DNA of 64,000 nucleotides from the NCBI GenBank assembly GCA_963995525.1, contig OZ023214.1, forward strand, positions 41,763,683 to 41,827,682, given 5' to 3'. The notes beneath the pieces are model-generated. The model was given only the letters and a program-made list of their open reading frames with translations, did not search any database and was not told the DNA's origin. Position 1 is the stretch's first letter; every line of letters starts with the position of its first letter. Below, one piece after another: positions 27,119-47,369 of this stretch. The DNA is from Escarpia spicata. Lineage: Eukaryota > Annelida > Polychaeta > Sabellida > Siboglinidae. Both the position numbers and the translations under genes were made by a program.

Positions 27119-30100
27119 ATGGCCGACTGGGTGCACTGCAACTTGTGTTTCAAACAGCCGGGAGGTGACCGCAAATTCTCCCTCACCAATTGTGGCCACA
27201 TTTACTGTGAAGAATGTGTCTCACCTGGTAAATACATTCATGCTAAGATTTGGTGGGACGCGATAACATAGTGGTTAGTGCATTAGTCACTCAGTCGTGT
27301 GCGATTCCAGGTTCAAATGTTCTTGCTGCCATTTCAAACCTTCACAATTTTTTTTAATCCATGTTGCCTCAGTTTGCTCAACCATATGAATGAGTACCTG
27401 GTTGTAGACAGTGGTGGATATTTGTGTACATATAGTCTTCACGCAGTAATTGCAGCATGGCTGAATGCTTCCCAGAGAAGTTGAGATGGTGTTTGAATGG
27501 GTCTGCCAAGGGTGAAGTGCAGTGAGTGTTATTTTTCTTCTTCAGTTTAGCATAACTCTGTGAGACGTAGCTGCCCAGATGACCTCACGATACGCTGCTC
27601 TGTCTGTCGTTTGTCTCCCTGCTCTCACGATGTCTTCTTCCAACCAGTCGCTGATGTCCTGCTCCCATCTTTTCCTTGGTCTCCCCCTTCCTCTCTGTCT
27701 CTCCACTTTGCCTTCTAGGACTGTTTTCTCTAAGGAATTATGTCTTGATGTGACCAAAATAACTCGGTTTTAGTCCTTTTATTCTATTCACTAGTTGACA
27801 GTTCTTTGTGTCTAATTTTTTAAGGATCTTTGCATTGGTTGTTCTTGTTATCCATGACACTCTTAGGACTTTTCTGTAACATTTCATTTAGTTAGTTAGA
27901 GAGTTAGTTAGAACTGCAATATTTTGGACCTCAATACAGTAATGAAACATGAAAAACAATGACAAAACATTATTATTCTTTTTCATGTTTCATTACATAT
28001 TAAAAATGTGTGTTATTGAATGGTAAACTTTATAATAAAACTTGTCTGTATAAACTTATTTATACCTTAACAAAATTAATTAATTAAATACTTATTAAAA
28101 CAACATTTTGGTATTTGTTGGCAAATTATGGTTTGAAAGCCATTTTGTGAAGGCGGCTAAACTATATTTGTTGTAAGTCGGCATTGTTTGTTGCAGAATC
28201 AGAAGGGAAGTGTATGATGTGTGGCAAAGAACCAGTCACCATGATACTGCTGTCAGCAAAGGTGACACCACGCAAGCCGTTTACACTCGATAGATGTGTA
28301 GCCATTTACTTATTTAGAAGCATGTTTTGATAATGTTTACAACAGCAGTTAATTGATCCAGGTAGTATCAGTGGTTGTTGTAATTTTTGTTACAGTGGTA
28401 GTTACATTGGCTGTTACAGTAATTGTTATAATGGCTTTTACATTGGTTGTTACAATTGTAGTTACAAAGGCTGTTACGGTGGCATTTCCGTATACTTTTG
28501 CTACCTGTTCCCACAACAAAAGCAATATTTGATTGTACAGTTTTAGACGCAGCCATGTCCATTGTACAGTGTTCTATATATGACATTGCGTCTGTTGTGC
28601 AATGTTGTAATTGTGGCTTGTAGATGAAGCCAGATGTGGAGATCTTCTTCCTTGATCCTATAGAGATTTCAAAGAAACAACAAAAACAGCTCATACAAGT
28701 ATGAATACTTTATTAATGTGTTTCAATGATTGTTTATATGCATGTATGTGAGCAAGATTTGTAGTGTATAGTTGTTTTGTTTCTGTGCATAGCCAAACCA
28801 CTGTCCTGCCTATGCCAATACATACATAAGATATTTTTTACATTTAGAAAATAGTGTAGACTTGTGTACAAGTTAGTTTTACCCAAGTTGGATGTGTACA
28901 TAATGATTCAAGCATCAACTGATGCAAATCTGTACATGTTAGTTAAACATGGCCCAGCTATCTTTATACTATAAAAATAATAACAACAACTTGCTATCAT
29001 AAGGGTATTTATTACCATCTCATGAGATACCCTTGTCTGCTTTAGGTGATGGATTTTCAGAAGAATCACAGACTACGATTGACGGCCCATAACAGAGATC
29101 GGGTGCGTGTTTGTGTAACTGACATTGTTTAGACAGGCAACCAATGAAATTGTTCTACATTTGTCCAGTTCAGATTCATGTCTTGACTCTTTCACATTAA
29201 AATAATGATTAAATTATAAATAATTTCAACATTAAAATAATGTCATGACGAAGATGTTCAACCTTATATTTGATGGGTGGGTGGGTTGGAGGGTTGTTTG
29301 AATGAATATGCGGGTGGATGGTTTTTTTTTATCTGTGAATTTGTGGATGAGGAACATTTGAGAGTGAGCAAACATGACTTTATAATCACAAATTGTTTTA
29401 TAATTTCTGTCAAAGATGATTACATAAGTACAATTATAAATGTAAGTTAACTGTGCTGCTTTCTGAATTATTTTAGCCAAGATTACAGTATTGTCTTCAG
29501 TTATCAGTATAGGAACTTTTTCATTTTTAAGGTGAATTGAATGCAGGACAGATGTAACATGTTCTTGTTTTTGAATTCAGTTGGCGCGACAAGACAGCAT
29601 GATGCAGAAGGCACAGAAGGCAGTAGAACAATGCAGGAACCTAGAAAAGTTAATGACTTCATTTCAACATATACGTAGCATTAAACAAACTAGTCATTTC
29701 ACGTCGGCCTTGTCCATCCGCTGCAGGATGTAACACAAGTGTTATTGCAACTCAGTATAACTGGCATAACTATTTGGTATCATTATAACTCATTATACAT
29801 CCTGTACACATGTGACTCATTATTACTGTAATTATATTTGTTATTACCATATCTGACCTGATCCTCTTCAGAACTTGTTGTTAAAACTCATGACAACTGT
29901 CATTATAACTGTCATTTTGTTATTATAACTCATAAGAAATGTTTTTATGACTCGTAAGGTTATCAGAATAACTGTAGCTGTTGTAATAAATGCCACTAAC
30001 TAATAATAAATAATTTTTGTAATAATCACAGTATATGTCATTCTAACAGTCATCTCAACTGCTATTATACGTACCACACTGCCAACTGTTTCAGGGAAAT

Positions 30101-33100
30101 AATGGTATTGAAAGAAGAGAATTCATACCTGAAGAAATTCATTAACAGCAAGGTATGTTTTATACAACATATAACATCTTTCAGTTTTCAACCTCTGATT
30201 AGCTTCTGGATTGTCTCGGTATTATTTGCATTTCAAAATGGATGAATTGGAATATATAATTTCAATCCGTGTTTATGTACATATATATGCAGAGTCTGTA
30301 AGTTATACATTTCGGTATTAAATTAATTTCGTTGCTCACTTATGTTGGGTTGATTCATATATTTCACTATGTCAAAATAAAATACAGTGTGTGTTACCTC
30401 TTGGATAACATAGAAAAAAGAACAAACATGTTAGTAGGATAGAAATTTTATTATTGTATTTTATTGTGAGTTTTTGTTGTTTTTATTGTTTTATATTTAC
30501 ATATTGGAGTATATTGCTTTTGTCAATACGTATTATGTTGTTTTAGTTTACTCATAATATTTTTGCATTGAATTAAAGCATCAATTATGTTTATAAAAAA
30601 TGTTATCTTATAATAGGGCGGTAGCAGTCACCCACCCAGGTAAACTAAGGTTGTGGAGATCTAACACACATTTCACTAATGTTTGACTTATTTTTGCAGC
30701 CGTTCTGTGTATTTAAGTTGCATTTTCTGAATGTTACATTCTTGCATGTTTCAGTATTTGTCTATCTCTGTCTGTCTTGGATATTGTTTGCATGATGTTT
30801 GGAGCTTTCACACAGTTTGGCAGTAAAAATATATTTAAGACATTTAAAATAAATGTATTTTAAAGAATATTTGTAAAATATATGTAGCATCAATAAATTA
30901 ACTAAAATAGTCCTGTTAAAATGTTTGTGTTATTTTATAACATTGTTTTATACTCAAACATATTGTTTGAAATGTAATGCTTTTAAAAACAATCACAGGA
31001 TTACAGTTCCTTATCGCCGAGCTGAGATTGTGCACCATTAACAGAGTTTGTCTTTGATAGATGTTTATGTTTTGTAGACCAATCGCTGGACAGGGTATGT
31101 ATGTAGGACCTTCTCCTAGCCGACAAGGAATGGTCCTCAGTGGCCATGGAGGACCATCACCAAGACAAGGCATGATCCACAGTGGCTACGGGGGACCATC
31201 TTCTGGCAGACAGTTAGTGGGACACGGCGCTTGTGGTGGACCATCACCAGGAAGCAGACCCAAGGGTGCGTAGGACCAGTCGACAGACATGTCATGCCAC
31301 GAAATTGTGGACGAAATCGGCCGTAAATAAAATTTTAAATATTTCTGTGATAAATTCCACTGTGAAATTGATCGGAATTTGCATGTAGGTATAATTTGTA
31401 AACTAAATGTGGTTGTTCTAGATGTCGGAGTATGGGCATGTATCAGTGTACGAGCATGTACAGGCATGCATTCACAAGTATGCATGCAAAGGTATGACTG
31501 TGTACATGTATGTGTGTGCTTGCATTATGTACGAATCAAACACCTACACAGAGAGATCATGTAGTTGACAGTTTGTTGAATAGTTTCACAAATAGACTGT
31601 TCCTAGTTCCTACATTATCAGAACAACGTTGATCAACATTTCTAAATATATCTTCATGCAGTGATGACAACTCCCCCTGGTGGTTCATTCATTTGCTCGG
31701 GACAGAAGCACAAAATGTGAGTATTGCCAAACTCAACGTTGCGTACTTGAAATACATTTTAAATTGTCTCTAGGTTGATCTGTGTTGTTAGTGTACAGTT
31801 CTCTGTTTGAGTATGACAATGTTTCTAATTCAGATCCGCAGTTTCTTTATAAAGAAACACATACACACAGTGTGAAATATATTGTTATCATTTGAGAGGG
31901 TACTTAGAAAACCATGTCTGTATATTACTATGATTTGAACATAAGAAACTTAGTATATTGTGTATTTTTTGTTTTTTAGCACATCTGAGAATCATTCTTA
32001 TATTCCAGGTGTAAGTATATAATTACGTATATTTAGTATTACGAATATATGCTTATGAAAATTTCTGTGTTTATGATAGTAATATTTCTTTCAGTCTATA
32101 AAATTTTAATACATAAAAATGTATTCTCTAAATACACATATTACATGCTTTTCAAGAGCAGTTTTTATAAGTACTGTAAAATGTTGCATGTGAGTTTGAG
32201 AACAAGCGATATATCTACTTTAAGGTTTACTAAAGTTAATTGTGTATCGACAGATGCAGATTCGTAGTGGAGGTTTCATTGGGGCTTCACGTCTGTGTGT
32301 GAGAACACCTCCAAGTAATGGCCGCATGGGTGAGTTCAATACTCTTTATTGATTTATTATTTAAATGTAAACTACCTTGAATAGTTTTAACTAGATTTGG
32401 TGCCATATAAGATACCCATTCACCAGATCATGTTTCATACACGCAGTTTCCCAGAGTATTCATAAATGACACATTTGTTATGTTATGATTGGACAGTTTT
32501 TCGCATTAAGTTATGTAAAATTTGCGTACTTATGTGATCCTCATTTAGATGAAATAGCAAAAGTAACTAACCTAGACTTGCATTCTGTAGTGGGAAGGTT
32601 ATCAATGACTTATTACCAAGGTACTGTTATTTAATGTTTTGTCATTTTCCAGGTGGGATTCCCCACACGCCTTCACCAAACAGGTGGGTAGGTCATGACC
32701 AAGTGAAAGATAACCGATTAATCAGAATATTCGATCCGATATCCCCAAAAGGCAAAGGGCACAATTCTTGGCATGGTGAACCACAGATGTTAATCAGCTA
32801 ACATATAATGTGGTCATTTTGTTACTTTTACAGAGTTTTAAGTCACAGTACGTCTTCAGTCTAAAACTCATGTTGGGTGGTCTCAGTTTTTAGGGTACAC
32901 ATTTTGTGGTGCGCCAGATGTCCTTGTTGGAGATTTGTGTGTTGATCAAATTTCTATGCATATACTTTTTTACTGATGCACAACATAGAGAGGTCAGATT
33001 TCACTGTGCAACATCGGATGGTGCTGGGCCACAGTGTAGTGCAAAGGACCTTAGGGGGGGTTGCATTTCAAATCGGTGTCCACCTGCCCGTGCAAACCCT

Positions 33101-35051
33101 ACTAATAATGAATGCTCCCTTACTCATTCACTAGTTGCCTGAACCATTATGATTACAATCAACTAAGTACAGTGTGGTGACTATGCGAAGTGATAGTCTA
33201 CAGTTTTAACCCTTTAGACCTCAGCTGGTTTTTAAAAAGTCCCATTTCCCCACATATTTGACCCTAAAAAATGTTTTTTCAAAACTCTGCAAGATGTTGC
33301 TACTGCTCCATGCAACATTATGCGGCTGAGTTTGACTGATAAGATGTGTTGGTCTGTGGGTTTGGCCAACTTGAAGTTTATTGGGTAAACAATATCCTCT
33401 TTGACACCTGCTGATCACATGACCTGCCACTGCTTGATGTCCCTACTCTGTGTGCAGTCTCTCTCTGACGCCTGTTGATGCCATGCAAGCGATGACGCCG
33501 TGTCGGTCAGCCAATGTCCAAGGATACTCACCAATGAACTGCAGTCCAGCCTTTGGCAGGTAATTAATGCGAGACCACTTTATTTATTTCTGGTAAGAAA
33601 ATACATTTTTGGTAAAAGTCTGGTCAATAATAGGCCAAGTATGAAAGGAAAGGGAATTGAAAGAAAGCTACAGTACTGGTGATATATTTGGATGCATTTT
33701 AAGACATTAAAATATAACCACTGTTAGTAACTAACTTGTGATTTGTCTACAAAATGTACAGTTGTTGTTAGGACATACAACAAATGCATCTTGCATATTT
33801 CACACTACATTAATATTCCAGTGTAAATGTCTTGTTCATAGCCATGTACTAACGCAGAACATTCTGTAATTAAAACATTAGTACAGATGTAGCTAGAAAT
33901 GGCAGCATTTTGTACAGTTTTGTTGTTCTTAGACGGAGTAACATCCATGCTGTGCCTGGGTGCCACACAGGCAAGATTGGTCTCGCCTTCTGCCAGTCGT
34001 CCACCAGTAGTAAGTTAATCATTACGCAACTTCACGAATAACTTGTTTCTGCCATCATGGTAGAAATGTTGTCTCTCAAGTCTGAGATGAGGATGGCCTT
34101 GATATGGGTCCTATTTCTGTTACTGATTCTGTCTCATTGCCATCTCTGCCAGCCGCCTTACCTCCTCTTGTATCTGTCTTTCCTGTCCCATCACTGTTCT
34201 GACATATCTCTCTTCACATAATCCTCTGTTGGCAATAGACTGATGGTTTTCCTCTTCTTCCCTCCCCTCTGAGGACATCACTCGGTTTGTCAGCTGTTCC
34301 CCTTCCATTCATTCCTCAGTAACCAACTCTATAATTCATATTGTATTTATTTAGTTTTTTAGTTTGAGAAGGCCAAGGGGAAGCCACGTACAAGTCCATG
34401 TATTCAGCTATGTCCTTTCAGCAGCACACCATATTGTGCATGTATTATGTTGTTGTTGAATAAACTTTCGTTCATTCATTCACACCAACCTCCTCCCCCA
34501 GCTCCTCCATTCCTCCCTTATCTACTGTTTATATTCCCATAATTCTTCTCTCATATATTTTCACAAACGTTTACATTGTCTTTTTTTCCCACCATCGCCG
34601 TGGTCTCTACATACATATAACTAGACTGGTGTGACGCACGAACTACGCACCTTTTCATTGAGTCTCCAAGACATGCCTTCTCCAAGACACGCCTATCTCC
34701 ATCACTCCTTCCACTTTCCTCCATTCAGTATAACGTGCAAAGCAGATCATCTTTCACCTAGTCTTTGTGTATCCACTGCACACTCTGTTTCCATCCAAAG
34801 TGCTCCAAATCAGCATTAAATATTGCGCCACCATCCCGTTGGTCTGCCTCTTTTTCTTCAAAGCAGATACCATTCATATAACCATTAGCATTGTTATCTT
34901 TCACCAAGCAGTATGTTTAACGCAGCTGTGTCTATTTGTAGTACAGCTTTAGTAATGTCTCTATTCAGTCCTCAAAAGCAGGTGCGATCTTAAACATTCT
35001 GAACTCATCGACATATTTTCCATTGCAGCTCCACTGTCCAGTCAGACATAA
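27119..35051 (+). CDS. RNF212B: RNF212B-like RING-finger protein (meiotic crossover factor), 15 coding exons
   Basis: Coding exons: 27119-27227, 28197-28261, 28624-28698, 29046-29102, 29581-29648, 30095-30152, 30617-30639, 31078-31265, 31662-31716, 31980-32010, 32254-32329, 32653-32683, 33458-33559, 33933-34009, 35029-35051. All introns are GT-AG and phases chain to 345 codons plus TAA. The N-terminus is a C3HC4 RING (C7, C10, C25, H27, C30, C33, C42, C45; MADWVHCNLCF then SLTNCGHIYC), the signature of the Zip3/RNF212 family. Residues ~78-145 look coiled-coil (KAVEQCRNLEKEIMVLKEEN), followed by a Gly/Pro/Ser/Arg-rich tail with GGPSP-type repeats and a TPPSNGRMG motif. Family knowledge: RNF212 proteins are SUMO/ubiquitin E3-like factors that act on the synaptonemal complex to stabilise crossover intermediates. 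An acceptor 10 nt before the ATG shows that a non-coding 5' exon lies upstream; I did not locate it. The call as RNF212B rather than RNF212 rests on the long TPP-rich tail and is less certain than the family. Confidence 0.88.
27243..27525 (+). mobile_element. tRNA-derived SINE in RNF212B intron 1
   Basis: The 5' part has a tRNA-like A box (acatagtggttagtgcatta) and B box region (gattccaggttcaaatg). A conserved body follows (atgaatgagtacctggtt, gtggtggatatttgtgtaca, gcatggctgaatgcttccca). The 3' tail is truncated after ggtctgccaagggtgaagtg. Same family as the copies at 41655, 47963, 51645, 53525 and others. Confidence 0.75.
27540..27885 (-). mobile_element. LINE (RTE-like) ORF2 C-terminal fragment in RNF212B intron 1
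   Basis: The minus strand reads KVLRVSWITRTTNAKILKKL, then a stop and frame shift, then NSLEKTVLEGKVERQRGRGR and RPRKRWEQDISDWL. This matches the C-terminal end (LRVSWxxxxTN..., GHVxR..., G(R)RxRGRPRKxW) common in RTE-like and related LINE proteins. Broken by stops. Confidence 0.75.
28373..28500 (+). repeat. GTTACA-type minisatellite in RNF212B intron 2
   Basis: Imperfect repeats of a 10-21 bp gttacantgg unit (gttacattggctgttacagt). Non-coding. Confidence 0.6.
34330..34485 (+). mobile_element. LINE 3' end in the last intron of RNF212B
   Basis: Ends with gaataaactttcgttcattcattcac, a polyadenylation-like hexamer plus TTCA repeats. It closely resembles the tail at 16673-16690. No coding part. 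Confidence 0.45.
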
Positions 35052-35212
35052 CCCCACCAGGTGTGTCATCATGGTTGTTAAAACTGAATTGGGCTTCTTT
35101 GTGTTCAGATTAGTAACAGGTGAATAGTTAGGTAATACACATGGTCAATTTAATAGTGTATAGTTCTGTTAAGATAATTTAAATAACTTGCTCTGTTAGA
35201 TCAAGTACTTTC

Positions 35213-35244
35213 TGACATCCTCTATATGTTTATAGAGGATGTCA
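35213..35244 (+). other. Perfect 14-bp hairpin downstream of the RNF212B stop
   Basis: tgacatcctctata, loop tgtt, tatagaggatgtca: a 14-bp perfect stem with a 4-nt loop, 162 nt after the TAA and before an AATAAA at 35306. If the 3' UTR extends to that signal, the hairpin is transcribed with the message. Confidence 0.7.
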
Positions 35245-35305
35245 CAAAATTTTCCGACATTATCCAAGGACGACTTGTTTCATGTAAAATATGTGAACGT
35301 TGGAA

Positions 35306-35311
35306 AATAAA
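35306..35311 (+). promoter_or_regulatory. Candidate polyadenylation signal of RNF212B
   Basis: AATAAA 255 nt after the stop codon. It is the first canonical hexamer I see downstream. Position is plausible; use is unproven. Confidence 0.4.
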
Positions 35312-38110
35312 ATGCGTACAGATGCCAAAACTTAGAAAGAGCATGTCAGTTGTGTACGTAGATGTGAAATCACCCTTGAACGTTGACGTTGTTTGCAGGT
35401 GAAAGGTCCATCAGAATAGAGAAACAACCGTGACAGGTGCAATATCTCTGTCAACCTCATCAAAGATGTGGTGACAACCTGGAATTCTGCTTTCTGTTGT
35501 TATAAAAGCACCAAACATAAAATCACATCTTAGATGGTAACTGATATACTTGTTAAGCAATTATTTATGTAATTATTTGCAGTGATGTGACTTTGGTCGA
35601 GTTATAATTAGGTGTTCATTTATGGCGACGCACACGTTTGTTTGGTAGCGACATTATCAGGCCAGTTATCATATAGAAAAGTTCACAATGGTTTTATCCC
35701 AAGTACAAAAGATAGGTTAAATGCATTTTAACACATTGATGTTACTTATTTAAGACAATTGTTTCTGTTATGTAACAGTATTGTGAATTGGTTGAAAATG
35801 CACACCATATACAGTAATGAAGTTATTGTTGAGAATAAAAACGTTAAGACCACAATTTTGGTTTTTTTCACAACTCGTGGTACGTGCATTTACATATGTG
35901 TACAAGTGGTGCACTATCGCCACGAAAGTGTTAACAATAATATATAACATCAATGTTATAATGTATTATTATAGCAGCAAAATAAATTATGTAAATACTG
36001 TTTTGACCCGTGTGTAAAAAGTCATACCTGAGTCTGCAGTAATAATTTCTTGTATCCAGTCAACATTGCTCGCATCGCTAACAAGACTGTCCTTCAACTA
36101 TGCAAATCCATCAACATTTACTTAATAACTTGGTATTTGTGTAAGCTTCTATTTAGTGTTATCTCCTTGTAAGCATGCTTTCTGCCAACGCTGGAAACTA
36201 CACATTCCTTCCACTACACAACCTGATGAACCAAGAACTCGCACACAGCACGAGTGGTCAAGTCTTGGCTTGGACTAGAGACAAGTTCTAGGTTAGATTC
36301 ACAAGTTGAATGAGTTGGAGGTTTTCATGTGTTTGCTGTTTAGTTCCGAGATGAAGATGTTCTACATCTTGAGGTACAGTAGCGGCTACTAGCCCCCTCT
36401 TGACTGGTCATCCCTTCTGCATACAAGAAAGGTGGCTGCTCTACAGGGTCTCCTAGCCAGCCTCCTACAGAGGACGGCATACATAAATGATTAATTAATG
36501 TGGGTGTATGTATGGACAAGCAGCAAGCCCAACTTAACACAGAGTCTTTTAATGTAACAGCCGAAATCTAACGTGATCTAAGGTACTAAGTTGCAAAATT
36601 GCCAAATAGAGTTGTGTGCCTTTTTTTATTTATTGCTAGAAATGGAGCCAACTTTTAAAAAGCAACATTTTGAGAAAGAGGTTTTAAAACTGGACTATGT
36701 GAAAACTCATACCCATGACAACCATACATTACCAATTTTTTTTCAAGGAAAATGAACTGGACATTGAAAGATAGGATTATAAGGTATGCATTTCTGCAAA
36801 AATTACAAGTGATGACCAGTTCTTTGTGGCAGGTCACATACGGCCATGCATGCATGGCAAGCATCATGGGAAACCATCTTACCTAAGCAGCCAAGTGGTC
36901 ATGGCAGAGGGGTCAGATGGATTGGTCATGTTAGCCAGGTGGTCGCTCCATAGGGATTGTCTCGATGATGAAACAACGCAACAGAAATTTGGCGGGGGGT
37001 GGGTGGGTGGGGGAGGAGCTGAGGGCAACTACTGATGAGTGGCCAAAACATGAACAATAAATGGCTGTTGTTGGTTTTATTACAAACAAAAGAAGCATTG
37101 ACAGTGTAAATAATTTAGTTTCAACATCATGTTTTATAGTATACATTCTAGTATTTCATAGCAATCAAGTATGTCACTAGTTTATATTTGGCCTCGCATC
37201 TCCGAGACACTTATACCATCCCGCGATTATTGTACACACTTGTTTCAAACACAGTAGCGACAGTGCTAGATCAGTCTCGTCTGCTTACACAAGTCAATGC
37301 TGTCAATCAAGCCAGTCTAGCGGTGGTTATCGTTATAAAAAAAACTATCCATTGTTGTTGGCATAAAACAGTTACATTTTAATATCTTTCTGTCAACACT
37401 TGAACTTTGTATACGAGACAAAATCAAACTGATTTTTATTTTATTTGGAGTTTCAACACAGTACAGACAATTCTCTACATGTTTCTGACTTTCTGTTACA
37501 GAAATAATTTGGTACCATCATAGGTTGGCCATAATTGAGAGGTGGCCATATTACTGAGGTAAAGCCAGGTTCCACTGTATTCCAGGTGTACTCTAACAAA
37601 GTTTGTTTAGACCATGTTAACACTGGGATGTCTATTACGGAAACTGAAACCACTGTGTTATGTTGTATACATGAAGGCAAGTTTGCATTAATTTACCTAC
37701 ATAAAAATGAAAAAAATCAGGTTGTATCAAAAACACAAACAAGTTTCTCTACCACCCTTATGTCCAGGAACAAGTATGGGCCTAGGCACAGGCCTGATGT
37801 TAGGTTATGGGGCCCACAGTTCTTTGTTTTAAAGCAAAATCTGCCAAACAAAGCTTGTACTTAATCTCCAGTTACTAGAATAAATATACTTCACATCAAT
37901 TTGGCCTTTTCTATCAACTAGCATTGTTGCTTGCATCAAAATCATTGCATCAAAATCAAGTTTGTGCTTCATGAGAAGGTTATTTGAGAGGTGGACGTTG
38001 TTTCTATTTTCAAATCACCAGGTGCCAGCATATTGCAGCGTATGGTTGAAAAGGGTTAAATGTTGAAAGTCTACCAGAACCATTGCCACTAGCGAAGTCA
38101 AGTTTCTAAT
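35312..38110. other. Convergent intergenic region between RNF212B and RNMT
   Basis: No conserved ORF. The RNMT 3' UTR must lie at its right end. A partial MITE-like stretch (ttactgaggtaaagccaggt at ~37550) resembles family 3 weakly. Confidence 0.45.
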
Positions 38111-45510
<7,400 letters not shown>

Positions 45511-45827
45511 ATCCAAGCAAGGGTTAATTCTTAGCAGGTTCTGCAAAAAAAGCAAAGGCTTGCCAATGCAATGACATTGCCATGGCATATGACAATCTCA
45601 CATTGTTATATGGCATGGCATTCAATGTGATTTATTTGTGCCATAGCAATAATTATATTCCTGGATTTGCCACTTGCCGTGACTTGGTTAAATTGAGAGG
45701 TTCATGACCAAATCCAGTTAGGCCAACTTATGGACTTTTGCAATTATGTTCATGCGCCTTTGCAATAATAGAAGAGAGTTATAATAAACTACATATACTG
45801 GGCAAGAAAGGATAGATTACAAAATCA

Positions 45828-46246
45828 GGCACTTGTGTAGAATCTGGACATACCTCGATTTCGCCGTTATAACTTGAGTTTTGCCTAACTTTGATACCCC
45901 AGTGCGTTAGTTCCATTATCCCGGACATATTTACTTTTAAGAATATTGCGTATTAGTGCACTATTCAGGCATAAATAGCGCCCCGGTTTGCATCAACATA
46001 CGCCGCTATATCGCTCATTTTACGAGCGCGATGCAGTAACGCACAACTGCAGCAATGCAGACTAGAGCAAATCGGGTCGCTATTTTGGCTTCAAAAGTGC
46101 GTTAAGACACAAAATTGTCGTAATATAAATATGCCTGGGTTGGGATGATATTAAATAATGGAACTAACGCTCTGATGTATCAAAGTTATGCAAATTTCAA
46201 GTTATAATAGCGAAATCGAGGTGGGTCCGGATTCTACACAAGTGCC
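45828..46246. mobile_element. Palindromic foldback MITE (family 1), ~419 bp
   Basis: Terminal ggcacttgtgtagaatctgg is mirrored by ccggattctacacaagtgcc. The inversion continues inward through acctcgatttcgcc, ataacttgag, ctaactttgata, gcgttagttccatta, to atagcgccccggtttgc against gcaaatcgggtcgctat, so almost the whole element is one imperfect palindrome. No ORF. aaatcag occurs close to both ends and could be a remnant target duplication. Located upstream of the RNMT coding start. Confidence 0.85.
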
Positions 46247-46754
46247 GAAATCAGGTGGCACAGATATCAGATTATAGACTTGGCAATTCCATTGAAGGGA
46301 TTGGGAATAGTCACGGATATCCCACTGACACTGTGAAGCAGCCAAATATCGCCCATTCTTTATGCGTCAAATTGTTAATATTCAAAAAAAGGCTGCACAA
46401 AGAAGAAAAACATGAAAATAACATGCAACATATTCTACTAGATTACGGTTTATTGTACTGTGAAGATGTGACTGCACTGTCATCGAATAAGTGATGTAAA
46501 ATGCAAAATAACACCAATAGGCATCGTGTACGTAAACGTACCGGTAATTGCTTACTACTACAGACCTACAGCCTATCGGATAGTTGTGGTACTATAGTAA
46601 ATAATTAATTCAAACGGTGGCAGCACTGGTACCATCGTTTACATGGAATTTTGGTAACAAATAATTGATATAAGCAATATCATAACTATTCAGTTACGAG
46701 TAAATTGTCATAAGCTTATACAAAACTTATGAAATGGTAAAACTTCACTTATAT

Positions 46755-46905
46755 TCAGTTAATTCAGCTGTATGAATGAGTGTCTGGCTATACACAGTGG
46801 TGGATATTTGTGTACGAACATAGTCCTTGTGCAGTAATTGCAACGGGGCTGAAAACTTCCCAGAAAAATCGATATGATGTTCGATTGAATAATAGATCTA
46901 CAAGA
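46755..46905 (+). mobile_element. SINE body fragment
   Basis: tatgaatgagtgtctggcta, acagtggtggatatttgtgt and cagtaattgcaacggggctg match the body of the SINE at 27243-27525. The tRNA-like head and tail are missing. Confidence 0.65.
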
Positions 46906-47369
46906 GGATAAAATGTAAAACATGTTGAGCAGTCCTAAAGACTCCATACCACGCTATACAAGAACTTTCCTTTCCTTTTTTATTGGCACAACACAGCAGA
47001 ACGACAAAATCAAGTTCACATTTTATATATTTTAATTAACACTGTCTGTATTCGTTTCGGTTTTGTATATATATATATGCAGCTGTATATATATTATATA
47101 CATTCATATAATTGGGAAAACATAATTAAACTGCTGAGTAACGCAGAAGATTCTCTGGAAACCCACTGCATTTATTACGAAGGTTTGTATACAGCAGCCT
47201 GTGTGACCAAGTGGATATTGCACCAAAATACAAATATTTTGGTCGTAGGCTAGAATCCCATATGATATTATTTTTTGCATTTTTATTTCTGGGCTGGTAA
47301 TTTTTATTTTTAATCATGAAGAATTTATATTATTTATATATATATATTATATATACCTTAAATTATTAA

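Noticed and set aside
29581..29732. RNF212B ending in exon 5 by reading through to the TAA at ~29730
   Set aside because: A donor after GAAAA (29648) joins in phase to the coiled-coil exon at 30095, giving the conserved LEKEIMVLKEEN; read-through would lose the tail.
34120..34308. Glu/Arg-rich minus-strand ORF inside the last RNF212B intron
   Set aside because: Low-complexity composition and no family match; most likely retroelement-derived or chance.
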